Assembly (NCBI GenBank): GCA_027422505.1
Contig: JAPQWV010000017.1
Coordinates: forward strand, 16,121,501 to 16,185,500
Direction: 5' to 3'
From: Craterostigma plantagineum
Taxonomy: Eukaryota > Streptophyta > Magnoliopsida > Lamiales > Linderniaceae
DNA length: 64,000 nt
Both the position numbers and the translations under genes were made by a program. Shown piece after piece: positions 57,061 to 64,000 of this stretch; position 1 is the stretch's first letter; every line of letters begins with the position of its first letter. A model generated the notes under the pieces. That model saw nothing but the letters and a program-made list of their open reading frames with translations, was not told where the DNA came from and made no database searches.

Positions 57061-58520
57061 AAGGTCGAAGAAGCACTTAAGGACATTGACTGGATTGCAG
57101 CTATGTAGGAAGAGCTGAACCAGTTCGAAAGAAGTGACGTTTGGATGCTCGTCCCAAGACCCACTCAAACGGTGATTGGAACCAAGTGGGTGTTCAAGAT
57201 TAAGTTGAATAAAGATGGACAGGTCGTGAGAAACAAGGCAAGGCTACTTGCACTACCGGCAAGAAGCAAGGATAGATTATGACGAGACCTTCGTACCGGT
57301 AGCCAGACTGGAGGCCATCGGAATCTTTCTGGCCTAAGCCGCCTTCAAAGACTTTAAAGTCTATCAGATGGATGTCAATTCTGAAGAAGTCTAAGCGGCT
57401 CAACCTCCCGGTTTCACCAGCCACGAGTTCCCAGACCATGTGTACCAGCTGAAGAAAGCTCTCTCTCAAGCAAGCTCCAAGGGCATGGTACAAGACTCCG
57501 TCCAAATTCTTAATTGACAATGAGTTCTCAATTTGAAGTGGAGTCAAGACACTGTTCCCATACACTAAGGGGGGAAGATCTTCTCATCGCAAATCTATAT
57601 CGATGACATCATCTTCGGTTCAACCAACCCAAAGTTATGCAAACGGTTCTCCATGATGATGCAAGACCAGTTCGAGATGAGCATGATGGGCGAACTGACG
57701 TTTTTTCTAGGACTGCAAGTCAAATAGCTGGAGACCGGAATCTTCATCAATCAAGCCAAGTATACAAATGAGCTGCTGAGGAGGTTCGGTATGAGCAACT
57801 ACTGAGAAGTATCCACACCAATGAGTGCGTCAATCAAGCTCGAGAAGGACGAAGGGAGAATAGCAATCGATGGAACCAAATACATGGATCTCATTGGCTC
57901 GCTTCTATATCTGACTGCCAGCAGACCGAACATTATGTACAGTGTCGGTCTATGCGCCCGGTTCCAGTCAGACCCCAAGAGGAGCCACTTCACTGTAGCC
58001 AAGAGGATACTGAAATTCCTGAACGGAATAGTCAACGTCGGTCTCTGGTACCCTAAGGACTCTAGCTTATCCTTACATGGTTTTACGGATGCAGATTATG
58101 CAGGTTACTAGGTAGACCGGAGAAGCACCACAAGAACGTGTCAATTCCTTGGTGACCGACTAATCTCATGGTTTAGCAAGAAGCAAACGTCCATTGCAAT
58201 CTAGACAGCTGAGGCGGAGTATATAGCAGTTGGGAATTGTTGCTCACAGATCCTATGGATCCAGCATCAACTGGCAGACTATGGCGCGAAGGAGTCAGAT
58301 ACGCGAATCTTCTGCGACAACACAAGTGCTATCACAATCACGCAGATTCCGATCTTCCACTCAAGGACGAAGCATATAGAGATCAATCATAACTTCATCA
58401 GGGATCACGTGCTCAGGAAGGACATCAGACTGGAGCACATTTCTACAAACCGGCAAGTGGCGGGCATCTTCACCAAGCCACTCCCCAAAGCTAAGTTTAC
58501 TTTAGAAATGCTTTAGGACT
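57061..58520 (+). pseudogene. Reverse transcriptase and RNase H of the Sirevirus-like element
   Basis: RT begins near 57067 (ALKDIDWIAAM, GTKWVFKIKLNKDGQVV) with a TAG inside. The catalytic motif is IYIDDIIFGSTNP near 57595. 57821-58111 covers SLLYLTASRPNIMYSVGLCARF and KRILKFLNG. RNase H follows with FTDADYAGY, TAEAEYIAVGNCCSQILW and FCDNTSAITITQ, ending near TKPLPKAKFTLEML. At least eight stops or shifts, otherwise the full domain order is kept. Confidence 0.88.
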
Positions 58521-58974
58521 TTTAGATTTATCTTAAAAGTCCTAAGCATGAAGTCAAGAGGAACAATGCTATATCAAACTAATTGATATGACGTGTTGCC
58601 TAGGCTTTACAAAAATGTTGCAGTTTTTATGATCTCAGTGCAAAGTCCCTTCTAAAATGGTCATTCTTTCCTATACCGGCCTATACACTTATCCCAGTGC
58701 GTTTCAGCCAAAACCGGCAGCACTCAGAACACAGAAACTTAAACATATATTTTTTTATCGTTTTTATTACGTATAAACTTTTATAAAAAATTACAATTTA
58801 TAAGCTAAGTTTTTGAGCTCAGATACCGAACTCCTTCTCAAATCGGACCTTGTTTTAAAGTAGTATATATATAGCCAATACCGGAAGGTCAAGACCGAAA
58901 TAGTTCTTATTTAATGCACTTCATCAGTGCATGCATGTTATTCTTAACATGTTTTAGGTAAAATGGCATCGGGT

Positions 58975-61960
58975 CTGCAAGTTTATCCGCAGAGAATGAG
59001 TGGAACTTAGTACCGCATTAAATGCTTTGACACCGTACGCGAGATAATGTACTATGGTATTTAGTGCAAAGCGAAAGCCCGCCAAGGCCAATAAGCCTAG
59101 GAAGAAAACCTTTTCTCAACACTTAGCTAATTTCAAAAGGTTTTTAACACTTCATCTTCTTCGTTATACCCTAATTCTCAAAATCTTCATAGTCCCCAAA
59201 TTTCCCACAGCCTCTAACCACATCAAAATCAGTCAGCTTCTCATAAGAACTCACTAAAATGGCACCACACAAGCACGAGATGACCCGAACCATTCTCTAG
59301 ATTAATTTCTCAAACGCCCTGACCGACCAAACTCAGACTTCTATCCTATTCTACAAGCCCTAAAACAGTTTGGGCTTTAGAAATTTCTTGAATGCTCCTA
59401 AGAGATTTTCCCAGACGCTATAAGAGAATTCTTCGACTCCGCCATCATCAATGGCAACAAACTCCAGTGCGTCGTCAGAAGCACTGATATGACGATCGAA
59501 CCAGCGTGGTATGCCAAAACATTGGGGCTACCTCAAAAAGGTCTTCATGAGTTCTCCCAAATCTACAACAACGTGGGAGAAGATGAAGATAATGATGTCC
59601 ATCTCTGGGACATCATTCAAGGACGCTGGAAAGAGGATCATGCTCAAACTGGCCTACAGACTGCTGCACGACGTGCTGGCCAAAGCAGTCTTGGGCAAGG
59701 CTGGGTCTTTTGATATGCTAACAACCGGAAAGATGCAAGCCATGGTGGCCGTCCTCAGAACCAAAGGGTAAACTGGAGGATATCACCTTCAATACCTTGG
59801 CAGCCATGGTCCCAAACCGGCACCGATAGTTAAAGAACTTTGCCCCTTATCTCTTTTCTTTAATCCCAAAAAGTCCAAGAACTGGGACCAGCGCAACCTC
59901 TACGCCCGTTCAATTGGTCACGTCCACCTATTTAGGCCAGTTCGTCGTGACCTCTTCTCCAAAGGGCCCTGCCAAAGCACCAGCAAAGGAACCGGCAAAG
60001 AGAAAGGCTTCGGAGCAACCGGCCGCGCCTAGCAAGAAAATGGCAGTAGAGAACTGGTTCTAACGTCATCCAGTTCGGAATCATATGTTCCAATCAAAGT
60101 GGTGGCAAAGAAGAAGAGAACCAAGCCAGCCACTAAGAAGGGACCGGTCGAACCTTCTGACCAGCCTGCAGTTGCATCAACCATCGAACCGCAACCGCAA
60201 CTGAGTCTGAGGCCACGCTCACATTCATCAGAACGGAGGCTATTCAGACTGATGTGCCAATACCCAATGAAGTTCCAGTCACATCCCAGCTGAACCAAGG
60301 GTCCAAGGGAAAAAGCAGCGTGGTGATAAATGAACCTGAGGCCATCCAGTCAGCACCCACTGACAAAGGCAAATGGAAGGCTCCGGTCAATCAATCTCCG
60401 CAACGCATTGACGAAACTGCATGGAGCCTTATTAGAGAGGAGATTGAAGAAATATAGCCGGTGCAATGCAAGATTTTGATGATTGGGCCACCTTCCGGTA
60501 CACGCCTTATAGTCGCAAGGTGCCCAAAAATCGGATGAATAAGGCCAAGAAGACTGAGAGCAGACTGATGAAGCATCTCGGAATAAAATCAGACAAGGAC
60601 TTGCTCCTGTTAAGAGAGTTGTCTCCTCCTTAAAATGAACGAACTTCAAGTCTACATCAATGAGAGAACACAAAACTACCATCCAGAGTCAAGAAGCGCA
60701 TATCAAGACTTGAAAGTAATAGCCAAACTGTAGCAAGAAAAGCTAAGTATGGAGCATCGGTTCTCAAGTGCCTTCAATGAACTCACACAAACAGGACTGA
60801 TCACGACCTCAGTTCAACCCATAAGCTCAAGACCGACTTTTGAATTTGAAGCACAGCAGCCAAACGAACCGGTCTGCTATCCAGCTCCTGTGGCCATGGC
60901 GACAGAAACTCCCTGAAGTCCAACACTTTCCCAAGCAGTGGCAATTATACTAGTGGTGATGGGATGACAGAGGCCGAGGCAGAAATTGTGGTCCATGCCG
61001 ATGAAGCTGGAAAAGCCATTCCGGTCAAGGCAACTGCACCTGAGGTCGAGATACCGAATGAAGCCGAACAGACTGAACAAGATATTTCAGTCAGGGCCAC
61101 TGAAACCGAGACTGACCCAAACAGACTGCTCCTCACTTTTGAAGAAGCTGGAGTCTTAGTGGAGTTCGAGGCGCAAGAAGATCTCGAAACCACGCCGCCA
61201 CAACAAGAACAGGTCTCCACTGAACTAGTGCCAGAATTAGCTTCCGAATTGATACAACAAGCAGACCAGTCGGTGCCACGGCCACCACCAAGAACTGTAC
61301 ATGTTTCCTCTCCAGAACCTCAAGTCCCCATCCCCACAGAGATAGTTGGCAGTGTCAATGAAGTATCATTGGTGAAGGCCATGCATCGCCAAATGCTAGT
61401 CCTTGAAAAGACGGTCGGTGCCAACAGAAACAAGGCCAATGAGCAGTTCAACACCTTGCGAGAAGGCCTGAACAACATCCGTGCCGATATTTGAGGCAAT
61501 GAGGAGGCTGTCGAAGGAGAACTGACTGTGATCAAGGCTCACGTGGAAGAAACTGTCAAGCTACTGGCAACATAAAGGCAACCTCAAACCGGCCCGGTGA
61601 TTGCCAAAAAGGGGGAAAGTACTGGGACTAGGGGAAGCAGAAAGCAGGGCCAAACAAGACGAACTACCAATTAACCACTCATCACTGCTCAATCTCCATA
61701 TCTCTCACCGCTGAGTTTCAGTCAACATGATACAAAAAGACTCAGGGTTGTTGATCATAATATCGAACAATCAGCTAGTTAGCCCAAGACCAACACTGGT
61801 GGCTGAAGCTGGACTGCTCGAAGTCCTGTACAATCTTACGGTGCCGAGGCGTATAGCTTGCAACCTCACTCAAGACCAGGTAGCTGAACTAGTCAGATTG
61901 GTGGACCTCAAGCAAAGTCTACAAGGAGATCCAGACGATGAAGAAGATTGAGAAGCTGGC
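58975..61960 (+). pseudogene. Post-pol ORF region of the Sirevirus-like element
   Basis: Coding-like sequence after RNase H and before the PPT. From 59258 (MAPHKHEM) broken frames give INFSNALTDQTQ, then REFFDSAIINGNKLQCVV, 59489-59713 (EPAWYAKTLGLPQKGL) and KLAYRLLHDVLAKAVLGKAG. Then a basic Lys/Pro-rich part (60099-60293) and a Glu/Pro-rich part (60964-61494), ending in a helical segment. Recalled, unchecked: similar N-terminal blocks (FF--A, --LGLPTEGL, RLLHDI-AKA--AKAGSFD) occur in many predicted Lamiales proteins. Placement matches the envelope-like or additional ORFs of Sireviruses; I see no clear signal peptide or membrane segment. Function unknown. Confidence 0.55.
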
Positions 61961-62090
61961 CAAGTCCAAGGACTAGATATGCTAGCTGGATTGAGTGTAA
62001 TATATCAGTAGTTTGTATCAAATCTTCTTTGATATAAACGAAAATCTATCTGCTTCATTAAGTTTCCTCAATCACCAAAAAGGGGAAAAG

Positions 62091-63001
62091 TGTTAGAAAT
62101 TGTGAATTAAAATATTCAGATTAACAGTTTTGGTGATTGAACCTAACTTAATAAAGTACATCGATTAGATATAGGAGAAGTAGGTCAACAGCGCTACCAG
62201 AAACCGGATCAAGACTGCATATCGGAACTGCAATGAAGGCCGGACTACATGATACCGGACGTGCCACGCTAGACAAGATTCAAATACATTTAAGGCACGG
62301 CAAGTTAAAGACTTCCGACGAACAATCAATACAATGCTATAAGCTAGAGCCACGTTGAAGTCTATCCAAGCTTATTAAGGAATAAAGCAAAAGGCACAGC
62401 GCGACTGCTGCGAAGACCGTACAGACCCATTTTGGGGAAAGCCAATTAATGCAATGTCTAGTACACAAGACATGTATCACAACGGCTTCAACTTCAAACC
62501 TCAACTATAAATAGGAGGGATGCAAACTGAAGATGTAACAACTCTTCATTGCAAAATCAAGAACAAGAAATTAAGATCAAAGCAACGGAAAAGAACTTAC
62601 TGTTGTCATCACTGTACTATACCAAACCGGTTAGTAAGTGATTTGTTCTCAAGGGACTGTGAAAAGCTCTTGAAAGTAAACGGGCTGTAAAAAGCTGTCT
62701 AGGTGAGAACTAGGAGTTTAGTTAGCGTAATATAGTCGTGAGGGTTGTATTGAGTCTTGAGAGGAAGAAGAGGAGACGTAGGAGAATTTGCTCCGAACTT
62801 CCAGAAACAAATTCTGTGTCTTTTGCAAACACACATACATCACATCTCACATACGGTCTTGGTTTATAACAGACCAGCTTGCTTCCGCACAAGTCGCACG
62901 TACAAATATTAAGCACTGGTATCTAACCTTAACTGGTTCAGAGCCAAAAAAATATACAAATGTTTATTCACCCCCTATAAACACATTAACCGATCCTAAC
63001 A
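62091..63001 (+). repeat. 3' LTR of the Sirevirus-like element
   Basis: 911 bp. Compared with the 5' LTR it lacks about 60 bp near 62755 (the part around 53060-53120 in the other copy) and carries scattered substitutions. Confidence 0.92.
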
Positions 63002-63006
63002 CACAA

Positions 63007-63880
63007 CCGTTGTAAAGTTGTTATTTCTAGCAAAAATTTCAATCGATAATTTTGTTATAGTCATGTGGCTAAAAATAAATTAGAAAGTTCGCTCTGATGT
63101 TAGTTTGTTAGGATATTTTGAACCCGATTATACAGTAGCCCTAAAAAACAAATAAAAAATAAGAAATTGTAACACGAGAATTTACGTTGTTCGATCGTAT
63201 ACGGTTCTGAGGATACAATTTCTTTATTTGAATGAATACCTCTTAAGTAAGTGAAAAACATTTATAGTGATTAGGAGCTAGAGCCAAATGAAAATAGCTC
63301 CACGAATATTCAATTGAATACATCCATCGAATAAAAGCTAGAAAGATATGATTGGAAAAAAAGTTACTGCTGTGGGGTGTGTCTTCGATTTCTATCGTCA
63401 ATGTGTTATTTTTTTCCAAAGGATAGCTTGCTATAAATTAAAAACCAAGTACAATCAGGCTAAGCAACCTACAGCTCTCTAGACCATCACACAAGGACAC
63501 GACTCCTCACATAGAAGACAAAACACTTCTTTGAAAGGAGACAAAGATCCAACGCGGGGAACCAAAAAGCCGAAAGAAGACAACGCTTCATAGTTACAAC
63601 AAGAAGAAAGAACCTACTACAATTCGAGCCTAAAACTCCGTATTCTTGGCTATTAAACTCCAATTACGTACTATTCACTTTCCTCGTCATAACGAATGAT
63701 AAACGTATATTAATACATTTATGGTAATTATTATTTGTGTTATAATATAGTTTCCGTAGTCAATTCGTACGTTTATTTTCTCTATTTACACTTATTTGGA
63801 TGTTATTGGACTTTAGGACGACTTTCGGCCGAAAAGGAGCAAAAACGAGGCAAAACGAACAAGTTTTGATGCTAACAGGG
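63007..63880. other. Non-coding region at the window edge
   Basis: No supportable gene or RNA. AT-rich to 63420, then a more balanced stretch (63480-63650) with no open frame of note. Confidence 0.4.
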
Positions 63881-64000
63881 AAGAGTCACGGCTGTGAATA
63901 CACTGCACCAGGCCGTGACAAACGGCTGAGAGCAAAATCAAGTGTTGCAGACGACAGTCACGGCCATGAAGCCTCTTGCGCCTGGCCATGACAATTTACC
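63881..64000. repeat. Repeat with CACGGC words, cut by the window end
   Basis: TCACGGCTGTGAA (63886) and TCACGGCCATGAA (63958) are 72 bp apart and each is followed by a (C)CAGGCCGTGACA or CTGGCCATGACA block, so about 1.5 copies of a 72-bp unit are visible. Such CACGG/CCGTG-rich sequence is often found in gypsy LTRs, but the unit continues beyond the window. Confidence 0.45.

Larger units (their letters stand above)
52393..63001 (+). mobile_element. Sirevirus-like copia element with a large post-pol region, 10.6 kb
   Basis: LTRs 52393-53361 (969 bp) and 62091-63001 (911 bp) start TGTTAGAAAT and end CCTAACA. Target copies CACAG (52388-52392) and CACAA (63002-63006) match at four of five. PBS TGGTATCAGAGC at 53364-53375 and a PPT (AAAAAGGGGAAAAG) at 62077-62090. 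Order gag, protease, integrase, RT, RNase H, then 3.5 kb of extra coding-like sequence. Many stops and frameshifts, and an LTR length difference from an approximately 60-bp deletion in the 3' LTR, mark an older insertion. Confidence 0.92.

Overview
The window is nuclear DNA from a flowering plant, most likely an asterid eudicot. It has spliced genes with plant-type introns, an 8-cysteine lipid-transfer protein with a GPI-type tail, a TSO1/tesmin-like CXC (CPP) gene, and a dense nest of Ty1-copia, Ty3-gypsy (Athila) and hAT/Tourist elements. The ORFs behind pol in two copia elements resemble, from memory only, predicted proteins common in Lamiales and Asteraceae genomes, so the clade is a guess. 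There is no bacterial, plastid or mitochondrial signature.

Layout. 1-2177: one apparently intact host gene, a two-exon LTPG-type lipid-transfer protein (exons 625-967 and 1839-2086). 2178-7278: a complete but decayed copia element on the minus strand (309-bp LTRs, TSD AGTCC) inserted 91 bp after the LTPG stop codon. 7284-9239: non-coding. 9240-11710: a degenerate array of the palindrome TTCGCGAA, split by a 686-bp hAT-type miniature element (10951-11636) whose ends are packed with CCGGCGGTTA words. 11710-15595: non-coding, with an LTR-like tract, a (TA)n tract and another inverted-repeat element (14157-14676). 15596-22879: a CPP gene of about ten exon segments, now broken: exon 3 is split by a gag-only LTR element (16230-20889), which itself holds a second, very young gag-only LTR element (16598-18408, 354-bp LTRs that I read as identical).

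24781-47211: gag and pol of a decayed copia element on the plus strand, its gag split by a 955-bp hAT element (26858-27812, TSD GATCGTTC), then a long spacer and a post-pol ORF region. That region is split by an Athila element on the minus strand (36234-44628) whose 5' LTR is truncated and joined to an inverted copy of its own gag. A polypurine tract and a 380-bp LTR close the region at 46820-47211. 49181-52055: a small Tork-like copia deletion derivative in which the gag N-terminus is fused in frame to integrase. 52182-52331: a 150-bp Tourist MITE. 52393-63001: a 10.6-kb Sirevirus-like copia element with LTRs of 969 and 911 bp and a large post-pol region. 63002-64000: non-coding, with a CACGGC-rich repeat at the edge.

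Only the LTPG gene looks like a working host gene. Order of events read from nesting and LTR divergence: the copia elements and the gag-only element in the CPP gene are older, and the 1.8-kb gag-only element is the most recent insertion with measurable LTRs. No two elements form a pathway; the links are parasitic (gag-only elements need pol supplied by other elements).
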